Shown: positions 10,607 through 24,099 of the stretch, piece by piece | Numbering within the stretch: position 1 is the stretch's first letter | Layout of the letters: every line of letters starts with the position of its first letter | Assembly (NCBI RefSeq): GCF_001638985.1 | Contig: NW_017265156.1 | Coordinates: 124,001-188,000, forward strand | Direction of reading: 5' to 3' | Length of the DNA: 64,000 bases | Source: Phycomyces blakesleeanus NRRL 1555(-) | Taxonomy: Eukaryota > Mucoromycota > Mucoromycetes > Mucorales > Phycomycetaceae | Made by a program: the position numbers and the translations under genes | The notes under the pieces: generated by a model | Databases searched by the model: none | What the model was told of the DNA's origin: nothing | What the model saw: the letters and a program-made list of their open reading frames with translations, nothing else

Positions 10607-12980
10607 CTTTTGAGAAGAAAACACTTGACATTTGAAATAAGACATTATTGATCTATATTGATCGCAACATTTACACATACCATTAGCTCTTATATTATCA
10701 AAAGTATATCTACTTCACAATACATTTAATTTATTTCAATTTAGTTAAGCCAGTTTAATTATTAGATATATAGGTATATAACCCACAAGCTTATCAATGC
10801 AATTTGACTTTGCTGAAAATGGTATTTTTTTAAAAAAAAATTACAGCTTATTTCTTTATTATTTATGATCGTTTACTATTAGCAAAGACAAGCAATGCTC
10901 TGACAATTCTTTAGCTATATCACTTGTGTAGACTAAGAGTACTAATATATAGGTTTACTCTTAATTAGATACAGATTTCATCTGTTACACATTAATTTTG
11001 CCTTATTCCTAACCTACTTACTCACCGACTGTATTTTTCTCTTTATTATTTGACCATCTAGTAAGACTAGTGTATACACCGGCTGTTTTTTTTTAAAAAA
11101 AAAATTAACAGATATTAAAGCCAAGGCTGAACAAAGTTTAAACGAAATATATATAACTACCTATTGAAGTAGGTTGCTTTTGGAAGCAATTTTGTCATAC
11201 GAACCAAGCCATCAAGAGGTAGAAACGCAAAGATAGAGAGACTGTTATATTATATACGTGTGTATTTTAGGAATAGACTGTAAGCCATAATTATAATTTA
11301 TTAAATGTTAGATATATCAAAGGCTTTATGTGTGTATTTATTTATTGCCGAGATCATACCCATTTTTACATTCATTACTCCCAAACTCAATTTGGATACA
11401 GGCTGGATTATCTAAATTTTCACTTTTATAAGGTATTAATAAATTCAATGTATTTCTTATGCCACAATGTGACCATGGGAATAAAGTACATATGCATGTC
11501 TCCATGTCTCTATATATCTCTGTTTGTTTACTATACAACCTAATTTGCATGCTTTACCTTTTTTCATACTTCCTATATTACTGACAAGAAATACCAATGC
11601 TAAATAAACATGTTTTGCATCTTTCCAAAAATTGAAAAAGTCTTATTTTACGTATTACTTTTATTATAAAAACAAAAACAGTAACAAAACGCTGTCTACT
11701 GTACCATCTACACTTTTTTTTAAAAGAAAAAACAACGTTTAATATTTGTGGATACGGGCATTGAATGAAAATTAGATAAAGTAGTACTTTACATCAGAGT
11801 TTAATGCATAACAGTCCATACACATTATGTTTTACTATTGAAACAACTAGGAATAAAGGAGGCTTTTTTTAAAAACTACAAATACATTTAATATATATAT
11901 ATCAGAGTCGTGATATCTTCTTTCAATCATTCAATCATTAGCGTTCTGTTATCAATTTACAGAACAAAAGAAAGAGAGAAATGATGATTGAGGGTAGTTG
12001 TAAGGACCAGCTTTTTGTTACTGTTGATTTTGTTTTGTTTGCAGTAGCTTAATATTATTAGGCAAATCTCAAAAGATAAACTTGAGGTCTAATGCTTTAC
12101 GAAATCAAAACAATTAAATATGGTTTATCACTGAACCTTCGGGCTCTCCTCCAGGAATAGGTCTAGTTTTATTTCCAAAAATAAAATATATATAAAAAAA
12201 AGGGTGGGAGTGAAAATATGTAATAATTACGTACAGTTTACAAGAACCAAAATAGGTCAATAGAACATTGAATAAGAGCCTACGTTATATCACAAAATAA
12301 ACAAAATAAACAAGAAAGATAGAAAACAAGAAACACAAAAGACCGCATGTGTTTTCTTTAAAAGTTCAAACTCTGAGAATTTTGTAAAACTTTCATGCAG
12401 TTTTTTATTTCTTATCACTTTAGTACAGACACATACACATGCACATGACTACTGATATACTGCAAAGTACTTGCACAGCATGTGGCACAATGTATATCAA
12501 AACTACTTCATAAGGCTAGTAGCTCAAAAGGACTTGTGGGTAAGAATACATATGTTCTTATGTATCTATCAGACTCTAGACTATTTCTTTAAAATAAATC
12601 AAAATAAAGAATGAAAGATGTGATAGAGTTGTACACACTTGTCAAACTGCAATCTTTGTGTAACAGAAATAGTATAGATATCTATATTACAGATAGAGAT
12701 ACATATAAAAACAAGAAGCTTGATCAATTCTTTATCAGTTCAATTAGATTGAAGTATTGTAATAGGCTGTAGAGAAAACAGAAATCCTATGTTCTTCAGT
12801 CTATAAATATTAATCGTAAAGATATAGAAGTACATTATAATTTATAACAGATATTTTATAGGTACAATATGTACAATTTAATTTGAACCATGAACATATT
12901 TTATAGAAACATTGATTCATGTAGTCCAGGCTATGTGGTAAACCCGCTATTGTTTTCATCATCATTTTACATTAGCAACA

Positions 12981-13016
12981 GTAGTAATAGTAGTAGTAGT
13001 AGTAGTAGTAGTAGTG
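12981..13016. repeat. AGT/GTA trinucleotide microsatellite
   Basis: Around twelve trinucleotide units, one interrupted (GTAATAG), are read directly. There is no associated gene. Confidence 0.85.
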
Positions 13017-13456
13017 GCTGTGGTGGTGTACGAGTAACAGTTATAGCTCTCAATTAGCTCAAAGTACACCACAGCTGATACATGAGACTGAGGTATTCAT
13101 GTAATTCTGATATTTCTCTCGACTACCCTCCCCTCTCTGTCTATTTGACAGTACATAACCAAACCCTCTGTGGTTCCCGATAGCCAATATACCTTTTAAG
13201 CCAATCGCTCCAATGATACACCAATATACATACACACACACATACATACATACACATACATATATATATATGTGTATATACATATGAAGACAATATGTTT
13301 GTATTTACAAGAGAAATATCTAGAAAATCAAAATCAGGATATTCACAAATAGACTTCAATATATATATATATGTATATGTATATAACGATAATGATAATG
13401 ATAATGATAATAAAACGAAATGAAAAATTAAAATCTACAATATATTCAATCCATTC

Positions 13457-14666
13457 TTATTCATCTTGAGCTTCCAATTTTTGCTGTGCCTCTGCGTTGG
13501 CAACTACTTCAGCAAGGTTTGATTGGTTTCCTCCTGCTGCTGCGTCTTCCTCAGTCAAACGTTGACCTACAAAATTAAGAGCAAGTAATTCAATATACTA
13601 TCATTGTGTTGCATTTATATCGCAAGCCTTATCCCCACATATATTCACACAAACTCACACTCACTCACTCACTCACTCACTCACTCACTCGCTCGCTCCT
13701 TTACTTACTTACTCTCACTCCCATATACACATACACACAACCATCCACACAGCCATCCACATCCGTATCCACGCCGATATCAGTGCCAATATCCATACCA
13801 GCGTACATACACTAGTACACTCACATCCGTATATATATACACTAGACCACAATAGACACTACTACTAATATTACTCACGAAGAATTTCTAATACTGCACG
13901 CTGAGTCCTTCGGTCCAATTTCTCCAACTTCTTTTCGACATCACGTTTGAGATCCCAGTTAGCTTTTTTGGGAGCCAGATTGAAAAGATCCTGGTAATGG
14001 ACATGTTAATAAAGAAAAAAGAACAATTGACCCTTGTTTCATCATTTTTGTCGTTGTTGTTGTTGTTTTACCTAAGCAAAATAATACTAATACTAATTAT
14101 TCTTTGAGGCTAAGCTACACAACACAACACAGCACAGCACAACACTAAACTAAACTAAACAAGTCAAGACAAAAGTAATAAAAGAATGAAAGTAAAAGGT
14201 AGAAATAAAAATAGAAAATTACATACAACTTCTTCCTTTTCCTTTACAGCTGCTTTGGCAAGTACTTCCTTGGTGATTTCTTTTGTTTCAGTCTCGACTG
14301 TTTCTCCAATGTCATCTGGTGTAGCAATCTTGACGTGCTGTTTCAATTTCTCATCGGCAGGTGTGTAACTTCTGAATGAAAGCTTCCTAATGGTGCGGAT
14401 TGAGTTTTGATGTTTTGAATTATTATTTTATTTAGAGAGAGAGAAAAATAAAAGAGAGAACATTAATAATAAGAAATAATGATGATAATAAAAAAAGATA
14501 AACTAATTTAATTAAACAATCTTTTGCTGTTTGGTAAAATGTCGCGTAAGATGTAATCACTTTACTTTTCGGAATCTTCGGTGGTTCTGTTGTTTACAGA
14601 GGATCCCAGCTTCCTTTTTCTAAGGGCTTCGAGTCTTTCCTTTCTTTTGATGGCCTCTTCTTCCAT
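13457..14666 (-). CDS. cwf18: Cwf18/CCDC12-like pre-mRNA splicing factor
   Basis: Four exons (14566-14666, 14227-14386, 13879-13990, 13457-13566) join in frame to a 160-residue protein, close to the ~165 residues of human CCDC12. The N-terminus EEEAIKRKERLEALRKRK is the family's charged start. SFRSYTPADEKLK corresponds to the RNYVPED block, and DLFNLAPKKANWDLKRDV followed by LEKLDRRTQRAVLEILR is the diagnostic core. Cwf18 proteins are part of the Prp19/NineTeen-associated active spliceosome in the nucleus. The protein is mostly helical and has no membrane segment. The long GT/AT-rich microsatellites between 14670 and 16050 lie upstream of it. Splice sites all follow GT..AG. Identification is confident; exon borders were placed by eye. 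Confidence 0.9.
13653..13690. repeat. CTCA tetranucleotide microsatellite in cwf18 intron 3
   Basis: About nine CTCA units within the last intron of the Cwf18-like gene. Frames through this stretch give Ser/His/Leu-rich nonsense peptides. Confidence 0.85.
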
Positions 14667-15543
14667 TAGATACAAATAAACAATTTATTGAAAGATATAT
14701 ATATATATATGTGTGTGTGTATGTATGTATGTATGTATGTATGTATATTTATGTCTGTGTGTATATGTATATATGCGTATGTGTAAGTGTGTATGTGTGT
14801 AGGGCTAGACAAAAACGTCTCTCTAATTCGGCTATCAAGTGTTTCTGGGTTTAAATATGTGACTTGCTTTAAGTTTCTTTCAAATAAATTATTTTGACTG
14901 TGTGTAGCGTGCTGTGTATATTGAATTGTATTGAATAGAGTTAGGTTGGGTTGTGTTGCCTGAAGGGTAAAGAAAAAAAGGAGCTATAGAGACTTATTGG
15001 TATTCTTGTGAATTAGGTTACATTTTTCTTGAAACCAAAACTAGAATAGATTTGTACACCAAAAAAAAAAAGAAAGAAAGAACAAAAGAAAAGATAGAAA
15101 CTAAGCTGTTTGAGTTGATTTTTATGTTGAATTGTTGATATTGACACTTGCTTTTTGGTTTGGTTTGGTTTATTTTGTTCTAGTTGTTATTTGAATAGTT
15201 TCCTTTGAAACCATATACACAATTAATTAATACTGTTGCACTGCACTCTATTTGTATTTACAAATAAGAAATTATCAGTAAAATTTAATTCCATTAGTTT
15301 CACACACTACACACACAAACCAGTATAGGTACATATATTGTATATGTGTATGCGTGTGTATATTAAATGCTTTCATATATTTGGATAGTTTAAAGGAGTA
15401 GGTCATTTCTTGTTTTCTTATGTGCATTTCACGTTGTCGTCATTCTTGCGATTATTTTTATAATCAATAAAAAAAAGGGAGAATTGTACGGTCATTTTTT
15501 ACATACGAAATTGATGCCATATATTTGTCACACACACGCACAC

Positions 15544-15592
<49 letters not shown>

Positions 15593-16054
15593 TTAAATTC
15601 ATACATTGTATTCGTATTTGTATTTTTATTTGTGGTTGTGAAGGTTTATGTTGGTTTTGAATTTTATAAACATTTATGGTACGAGGAGTTACATTTGTTT
15701 TTCTCTTTGATCAGAAAGAAGAAGAAGAAGAAGAAATTAAGAAGAAGAAAAATTAAAAGAGGAAAGTAAGAGAATGTAATAATTGTCTAAGGAGAGCTAT
15801 TAAAAGGGATAGAGTAAGAGGAAGGAAGATAGTAAACAAGCGAGATAGTGAAAGATGTACTGAGGATAATAGACAGACGAATAAAGAGAGGATGAGGAGA
15901 AGAGGAGAAGAGGAGAAGAGAGAAAATAGGGAATTGAAATAAAATAAATAAATATATATATATATATATATATAATAAAAAGGAAACAGCAGACGCAATA
16001 GCAGTAGAAGCAGAAATGAGAATGAGAATAAGAGTTATTATGTATCTATCGTTA
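14667..16054. other. Intergenic, simple-repeat rich
   Basis: This contains TG/TATG tracts at about 14707-14790, TACATA hexamers at 15543-15592 and an AT tract near 15953-15975. No coding sequence is supported; purine-rich frames around 15720-15990 are low-complexity. Confidence 0.6.
15543..15592. repeat. ATACAT hexanucleotide microsatellite
   Basis: About eight ATACAT units read directly from the sequence. Confidence 0.85.
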
Positions 16055-17697
16055 TTACACCTCATATCTCTTTCTGATAAACACAGGAATCAGGGCAACC
16101 ACACCTACTGCCACGAGGCATGCAACATTGATGGGTGTGAAAAGCTTGAGCTCATCGGAAGACGAAAGTCGGTCGAGAGCTGCGCCGGCCTGGACGTGAA
16201 TAAATGACGGACCAGCAACGCCTGTTGTTGTTTTTGTTGTTTGTTGTTGAGAAAAATATAAATAAAAATTTATATAGATTGATATAAGCTTTAAATATTT
16301 GTCTCACAGCTGCAAATAAAGAATTAGGGCTTTTTGTAACCTACCAATAAAAGTTCCCCAGAAGAATGCGCTGATGGGAACATTAAGGTGTGGTGCGCCA
16401 AGATTGACGGTCCAATTGGGTGGTAAAGGTGCCACGCGCAGGACAATCATGTAGTTGAGCATATGCTGCTTATGTTGCACAAGCTTCAATCGTCATACAG
16501 AACGTCAATGCATGTGGATGAGGGAAAAATGAGATAGTGATAAAGAAAAGCAAGGAAAGCAAGATAATTTCAAAAGAAAACAAAAATTATTATTTATATA
16601 TATATATATATATTATATATGCAACTCTAACTGTGTGTGTGTTTTTTTTGTAAAAAAATAAAAAATAAAATAAAAATTATTATTATTATTACCTGTTCAT
16701 TCCATTTTGAAATTCTGTCTCCAATCAAACGCATAACCGCTACTGAGCCTAGACTACCGGAGATGATGAATGCCACACAGGACCCAATTGCAGAACACTA
16801 GGTCAAAAATAATAATAATAATAATCATAATAATGAAAAAAAAATTAATAAGAGTTATGAAAGGAAAACAAGTTCAATTGCTAATGGCATTGATGTACAT
16901 ACCAAAGAAACTGTGAATAAAGCTGTCCAAAAGTTAAACAGAGCTCCACCTAGGATAGATAGCCACATTGAGCCTGGAACTGAAAAACTTTGGAGACTAA
17001 TATATAAAAAGAAAAATTACACAAATACAGACACACACAGAAAAGAGAGAGAGAGAGAGAGATTAGCCGACACAGAAAAAAAAAGAGACTGTGAGAGTTT
17101 AGGTAAAAACTTGTATAATATATTTGTACTTACTAGACATATGTTATAAAAAAGGTTACATACACATTTCCAAAGTGTTGGTTAATGTACACAGACAGAA
17201 TGGCATTTAGCCGGCGAAGGTCTTCCAGATTTTTTGGAAATTTGAGTGCATCCTTGTCTTCTCTAATGTCAAGTTGTATGTGAGTGTGTGCGTAAAGTAT
17301 GGGGATTTCGTTTAATGTAGTGAACAATGGAGGTTGCCGATTGCTTTTATTATCATTCCTTTTGGTTTGTTGCTGATGGTGTAATTCATGGCTTTTTTTT
17401 TAAAGAATGAAAAAAAAAAGATATACAAGGAACTCACGGTTCTACTGCTGGTAAGTTGAGTCTAAGAAGAGCCAGCTCAAGACAACTAAAGACAACCAAC
17501 AAGAGAACCAAGGCAGCTAGTGACCATTTGTAAGAATTGCTTCTCCACAGCCATATGTGGTGCCGCTCTTCAATAATTGACTTTGTCTGCAGCTCGCCGG
17601 TTTCTTCATCAGGCTGGATTGTTTTGTATGTTGTTGTAACGTCTACCGCCTGCGGTGAAGAAAGGAGAGGGGTTTTGGCATTGCTTAGCATCTTCAT
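16055..17697 (-). CDS. VTT-domain (TMEM41/TVP38-like) membrane protein
   Basis: Six exons (17438-17697, 17134-17262, 16903-16996, 16693-16797, 16345-16483, 16055-16221) join in frame to 297 residues. A cytosolic N-terminus precedes a first hydrophobic helix (LAALVLLLVVFSCLELALL). The VTT/SNARE-associated domain then shows the family blocks YLQSFSVPGSMWLSILGGAL, LRVAPLPPNWTVNL and FFWGTFIGVAGPSFI, and the protein ends with a hydrophobic helix and KRYEV. VTT proteins of the TMEM41B/VMP1 group act in the endoplasmic reticulum as lipid scramblases linked to autophagy, and Tvp38 is Golgi-associated; the FIG..GPSF..V and PNW blocks favour the TMEM41 side, though this is a judgement by eye. The start is the ATG at 17697; another in-frame ATG lies two codons later. 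It is divergently arranged with the TFIIIC gene, 404 bp apart. Confidence 0.85.
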
Positions 17698-17757
17698 GAG
17701 GAGAAAATATATATTACTACTATAGTAGAGGTTGAGAGCCAGAGAGATAAAGGGAGA

Positions 17758-17813
17758 AGGAGAGAGAGAGAGAGAGAGAGGAAGGAGAGAGAGAGAGAGA
17801 GAGGAAGGAGAGA
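17758..17813. repeat. GA-rich microsatellite upstream of the VTT gene
   Basis: Two AGAGAG runs separated by GGAAGG lie 60-115 bp before the VTT protein start codon. They may be in its 5' untranslated region or core promoter. Confidence 0.75.
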
Positions 17814-18101
17814 AGAAGAAAACGACAGATATATATATAAACGGAAGAAACGGCCAAGTGACTTTAATATACAATACACACAAATATAGTAAATGTATTA
17901 TATATAGTATACATATATATTTCATCCGTAAAGTCGGAACTGGAAAAACAAAAAGTATGAAAATGAAATAACTCTTTCCTTTTATTGACAGCCAAATTGT
18001 TCTCCTCCTTGGTTTACCCGTTAAAAATAATAATAATAGTAGTAGTAGTAGCCGCAATCGTAGTATATTATAATATAATACAATATAATTAAATAGTTAT
18101 C

Positions 18102-21078
18102 ATGGAAGAAGATAATTTAGCACCTTTGATTCCTTTTGAGGAGAAGAACTTCTTTTGCATAGAATATCCTGGTTACATTAAGAATGTCGATCGTGCCCTG
18201 GAAACTATGGGAGGAGAGAAAAATATTTCAAAAGTAAGATCTAAATCCCAGCACGGACAAGAACCATAAGAATATAAATATATTTATATATAATGATCGG
18301 ATCTGGTTCATTGTATTCGATCAATCTCATGACAACAAATGTACATATATGCATGCATGCACGATTAGGCATTGAGCAAAGCTGAACCGCTTCAATTGAA
18401 ATTTAGACCCAAAGATCCGTTTTCTCATCCAATCAACGGTGACATTGTCCAATCTTCAAAATTACTACTCAAAGTAACACGTCGAGTTAAAAAAGGAAGA
18501 CCACTTTCTGAAGCAACACTAGAAACACGGATATTGGGTCAAATAAACAAAACATGTCGATTTGGAGGTGCGTCAATATACACACTCATAAATAAATATG
18601 TTTGTGTGGCCTGGATTGTATTGAATTGGAATGAGTTGGATTATGTATACATATATTCCAACAATAAATACTTACAACCAAGTTGATATATATGTATATA
18701 TATGTGTGTGTGTGTGTGGATCGGTGTAGGTCTTGCTGATTTCCAATACTTGGTACCAAAGACTACGCCGTCTGTACAATTGAAAGATGCGATTATAAGT
18801 GGTGGCAGTAAGTTGATATTGACAATGATGTGTCTTATATTATTACTATTATTCATTTGTTTGATTTTGGTTTGTTCTTTTGCTGTCTCTATTGTTCTAT
18901 AACTACCACACGACACTGCACTGAAAAACAGTCGACAGAATTATGAATCACAGATTTGCAGAAGATAAAATTGATCTGAATAACCTTCAGAATATCCCTC
19001 CACCGCTGTTCAGTGTATCAGAAACCCCATGCAGTTATGGGTATGTATGATTTGCAATCCGATCTATTTGGTTTATTCGATGAGTATTCTTCAGTTGAGT
19101 TCCATTATAACCTAATTATCTATCCATCTTTCTATATAAGATATCGACAGTGTGGAACTGTTGTGAAAGTTCGTGTTCGACAGCCAGATGGTTCAGTAAG
19201 TCCAATAAATAAATAAATAAACACACAAGCATACATATGTAGTCTTGTTTAATTAACCGAGTTACTTGTGAAATTTACTTCTTTCATTATCCTTATTGCT
19301 CTTATCAACATATATGTTAATGTAGTTCAAGATCAAACTTATCAACAGAAACCGAAGAAAAGGTTTTGATATTATATATATCAATTTCGCTGGTGATGAT
19401 ATCCTTTTGATTTTATTTCACTAATTTCTTTACTTGTGTGAATATATACTTGGAATTCATTTATATATAGTATTTATCATTTAATAAATATTCCTTGACA
19501 ATTATTTCTGCTATTACTTAGTCCAGATAAACCAAAAAAAGATATTACGAATGGTGAGGAGAAGTACAAGGCCACAGCCATTGAGTTAAGAAAGGTAAGG
19601 AAGAAAAGAAAAACACAAAAAAATGAAAGATAATCAAATAAACGAATGGTATATGTTAGCTATTCAATGAACGTTACATCTGGTCTCGTACTGCTTTAAA
19701 AGCCTTTTTAGCACCTGAACACCATGAATATATCCCACTGTAATCAATCAACCAATTAATTAATATCGTATAAATATATATAGAATGTGAGATTATTAGT
19801 TTTAACATATATGATTATAATTATCCTTATATTTTTCCATCGCGATATTAGTGTATTGCCTTCAATTGCCTATACATTTAGAGATGGTCCGTGGCGTTTT
19901 TGTTGGATCTTGTATGGAATCGATCCAAGAAAAGATTCAAAATATGCAAAGTAAGTTGGTCTCTATGATATATATATAACACATTTGATCTAATAAATAT
20001 ATATAAAAGATATCAGCAGGTTGATACTCGTAAACCTGTTTCACCAGGAACCACCGTACAACCCGAAAGAAATACTCGACTTACTAGAGGAAATAACCCT
20101 TTCGCTGTTTCTGTAAATACTGTTAATTCAACCTCGTAAGCTAACACACCTACAATTAAATAAATAAAACTTACAAACTTTCTTTACATACAGTGCATCT
20201 GCAAAATCTCAGGTATTCTCAGCTGAAGCTACAGAACCTTCAACAAGATCCGCGTTGTATCAATTGTGTGATATTGGTAATGAAGACATCAAGAGCATTA
20301 TCAATAATCCAGCTTATATCAAAGAAGTTCCTACGGTGAGTCCATAAAAGAAAAAGAAAAAGAAAAAGATATCCTCATAATTAGGTTTTGCGCACGTATA
20401 AGTATGTAATTGGTGTTCTTACATTATTAATTGTATTAGAAACGATCTGGATACTATTATGACTGTGTGGCACATTTTCTTCGAGACGCTGTACGTAGGA
20501 AAATTGAGGATGTGAAAGATAGAAATGACCAGGAAAGCTATGAGAGCCTAGTAAAAAGCCTACCCGAGAAGGTTGAGAAAGAAAAAGAAGCTTTACTTTT
20601 AGGACATTCAACTGAAGAAATCGCAAATGATTTGGGTACAATGGTAAGGCTTTCTCTCTTTATACAGGTATCTTGTTTTGTTTGCGAGTAATAATCTTTA
20701 TATGTATGTATGTACATATATTTTTTGTGATTTTTCTTTTCTTTTACAAAAAAAAAAAGTCCAATAGCTTTATCGACAGAATCGAAAGAGGAGGTATGTT
20801 TGTTTGTTAATGTATATGTATATATATATTTACTAATTTTTTATTATGTTCAATTGTGGGAAAATATAGATATTTATGCAGACGATTCTGATTATGAGGA
20901 TATTGAGGATATTGAAGATATTGAAGAAATTGAAGAAGATGAGGATATTGAGGATAATGGAAATGAAGATGACGACGATGAAGATGACGATGATGATATC
21001 GTACGTAGTATCAATAAGTTGGATAAGGGCAAGAGAGTCCGTCTAGAAGATTTGGAACTTGATGAACTATTGAAATAA
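18102..21078 (+). CDS. TFC1: TFIIIC subunit, Tfc1/GTF3C5 (tau95) type
   Basis: Fourteen exons join in frame to about 523 residues (GTF3C5 is 519): 18102-18233, 18369-18567, 18730-18807, 18932-19040, 19141-19195, 19326-19362 (or to 19392), 19527-19594, 19660-19739, 19852-19950, 20010-20135, 20194-20335, 20440-20643, 20760-20793, 20870-21078. Diagnostic blocks are IEYPGYIKNVDRALETMGG near the start, KFRPKDPFSHPINGD, LFNERYIWSRTAL, YTFRDGPWRFCWILYGIDPR and a Tyr-Gln-Leu-Cys-Asp-Ile block. The last exon encodes a strongly acidic Asp/Glu tail of about 40 residues and then a basic patch, as in the family. TFIIIC binds the B box of tRNA genes and recruits TFIIIB for RNA polymerase III in the nucleus. 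Exon 6 has two possible donors: GTTTTG at 19363 or GTGATG at 19393. Both keep frame with the acceptor at 19526 and differ by ten residues. Confidence 0.9.
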
Positions 21079-24000
21079 TCTGCTTTTTTGCTTTACTTTC
21101 ATTAAAGAAAAGATGAAATAAAGAAATATTGGGTCTGAGATTGGCAAAGAGAAAAAAGTAGATCAATTACAACAAATGATTTTGAACAAGATGTTCTCTA
21201 ATATACGTTTGACCAACCCAACAATCAATGTAGATGGATAAAACAGACATCTCTATTAATTCCTACTAATATTCGCTATCATGATAATTTATGCCAAGAT
21301 TTCTTTCTTTTAATTTTATTTTATTTTATTTTTTTCTGCTTTCAATGCATTTAACTAGGATTCATTGACTGCGATTTCTCAGTGCTACATAAATTATACA
21401 TTAATATTGTACTTTTCATTTTATACGTTTTCCTTTTTTTTATTTATTTATTTATTTTCTTTTCTACCAGACTTGGTGTTTTTTTGGGCTTAGCTTTTAC
21501 TATTTCAAGTGAATGAAAGAGAGAAATAAAGAAGAGAATTCTGATGTCATTTAAAATGAGAATACATGGTATAATTTTGCTCTTGTACGTTTTATCTAAA
21601 ATAACTCGTTTATTGTTATTCCTATGTGATACAGTTGCTCTACCTCTAGTCTGTAAAGTATTTGCTAAATAAACCAAATAATAATAATAATAGTAAAATC
21701 AAGGATAATAGTCAAGTTTATTCAACCAAAATAATGAAAAAAGAAATATGTATATTTTCTTACAGATGTTTTACATTTCCTTCTCTATTACTATTATTTC
21801 GAATTATTATTTTATTATAGAAATTTTGGACTTGGAGCTTCAAGTAAGAGAGACATGAAACCAAGAAAAAAATCTCCCTTCCGAAACATTTGCATAACAA
21901 GTAGGAAAATAAGTCCAATATATGCTGTATTATTCATACATATGTTAGGTTTCGAGCTAATTTCTTTTTTACAAGGAATTGATTTTGAAGGATCGTCTCT
22001 GAATTTCTCCTGATTTTCAACAAGGTCATAAAAACCTTGTAACAATGATTGGCATAGGCACGATTCAGCTGTATATAATAATATGTCTAAAATACTATAT
22101 ATAAAAGAGAGAGCAAGGGATAATTACGAGTTATATTGACTACACGTACACACATTCAATTCCTATGCTTTTTCACTGATATGAACAAAAAACAACAAGC
22201 TCTTCTTCTTGTGGCAAAATCTGATTTAAGCTTTACTAGACCGCGGTATTAAGATATAGTATTTTTTTTAAAAATAAAATAAAATAAAATAAATAATATT
22301 ATCAAACCAATTGGTTGAAACAAAGCCAAATTTAAAATCTCAAAATAACTGTTTCTAGATTACCAACTATGCAAATTTTCTGTGTGAAAAAAAAAGCAAG
22401 AAGTTTGACAGCTATTTTGATTCTGATTGTCCCTTTAGAAAATTAGATGTAGTTAAAAATCGGTCTTCATTTATTTTTATTTTATCACTATGGATACCAC
22501 TACTTCTAATACTATCACTATGACTATACCATTTATTGATGTCTATAATAAGACAAGTACACGTCATTGCTCATCAAAGGTAACACCACCCGAAACTGTT
22601 AATCGCAATGATCGACAAATGCGTGTGATATCTGTTATCCTGAGTCCCTGTGACATACAATTGACACCAAAAAGAGTAATAAACGTATATAGATATATAA
22701 TTTTTATAGACTAGTACAAAAGAAAGAAAAAAAGATGGATAAATATATAAGTATATATTTCTTGGCACACAATATAAGCCAATCTTGCGCAAGTTGGTTT
22801 TCTATTGTGAATACTTCTTTATGTATAAAGTAACTAATGAATAGAGCATTAAAGCATTATCTTTGCTTTCAGATGACCTTCTTACTCTACACGTGAAATA
22901 ACAGATTAGAATTAAAGTTAGTCATGTTCAAAATTACTTGGTGATAGATTATTACTACCATTACTGCTAATGTTCTTGGTTTTACTCTTATTTGTATTTT
23001 AATTAAGCTATATATTCAATTCCAGGATTAAAAATAAATTATAGTCCGGCTTACCTTTATTTTTTTTATAGAGGTAATCATAATACTAATACTTGGAGTA
23101 ATAGTAATAAGAGGGGATTAGCACTTGGGTGGAGATATAATAAAAAGAAGAAGAAATATTGGCGCTAATTTTGACAACAGGGTATTCGGAAAAGAAAATT
23201 CATCGAGTGCACATGAACCTCTCTGGTAGTACCAAACAGTCAGAAGGTCAAGTATATATATGTACATACATAAAGAGGCAAAGTATAGCTGAGTAGCTGA
23301 GTAGACCGGGAGATGTGGCAGAAGGAACCCATATACAATAATGAAAGGTTTAAAGCCACACAATCATCTTTCTCTTTCTCTCCCAATAAGAACATACAGA
23401 AAGAAACAGTATAATATAAAACAAGAAAGTTACACCACAAGATAAGATAATACAAAGGTGTTGACAAAATAGATACAGATATAGATAAATGAATACTACA
23501 GTGGAGTGGAGACACATCCCTAGACATTTATCTTGCTTTCTGCAGTGGTAGTGGTAGTGGTAATTGAATCTTGAATCTTTAAGAAAAATATGTTTGAATG
23601 ACTATAATTATACTCAATATGACATATGATGGACAGCAAATATTTGGCGAAAGAAAGAAAAAAATAGAAAATAGAAAATGATAAGGCAAAACGGACTGAA
23701 AATCAGTAGCGTGGGAGATTCTGTTACCAATCGCTTGTCTTGATGGTATACCTGCCAAAATCGATCATTTTCACCTGTAATATTTGGCAAGTATACGATA
23801 TCTATCTTTTTTTTTCTCTAAGAAAAAAAAACTATTATGGCTGGGTATCACCATAAGCGAAGGTGGTCCACATGTACAAAATAGGGAATGTGTTGAGGTA
23901 GAAGAATAAAGGTAACCGTCACAGCAAATTATAAGCAACTGGGGTGCAGTAGGCTAGCCCTTTCAGGTGTGACCGAACTGTCTGTACGTTCGGTCCAGAC

Positions 24001-24099
24001 TACACTAACAAACTCTGACCTTTGTCGATACTCTTGAACTATGTGTCTTCTCTAGAAAAATAGACTGACCTCTGTTGTTTTCTCGTGACTACTTGTTTG
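21079..24099. other. Intergenic region without a supported gene
   Basis: Two frames are noted. On the minus strand 21815-22062 could encode about 80 residues (QGFYDLVENQEKF, then a hydrophobic segment). On the plus strand 22490-22714 starts at an ATG and encodes a Thr-rich 74-residue peptide. Neither shows a motif I recognise and neither could be extended into convincing further exons. The rest is AT-rich with no visible structure. Confidence 0.4.

Larger units (their letters stand above)
10187..13456. other. Gene-poor AT-rich region with microsatellites
   Basis: No coding sequence could be supported in these 3.3 kb. Short frames at 11328-11543 and 13059-13359 are low in complexity. Tandem repeats are a CTATG/CTATA array at 10563-10606 and a trinucleotide array at 12981-13016, annotated separately, and short AT-rich runs. 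Confidence 0.5.

Noticed and set aside
13604..13855. Plus-strand His/Ser/Thr-rich open frames
   Set aside because: They are translations of the CTCA and ACAC microsatellites in the last cwf18 intron.
23690..23770. ACTGAAAATC loop resembling a tRNA-Phe anticodon arm
   Set aside because: No T-arm consensus, D-arm or acceptor pairing could be formed around it.
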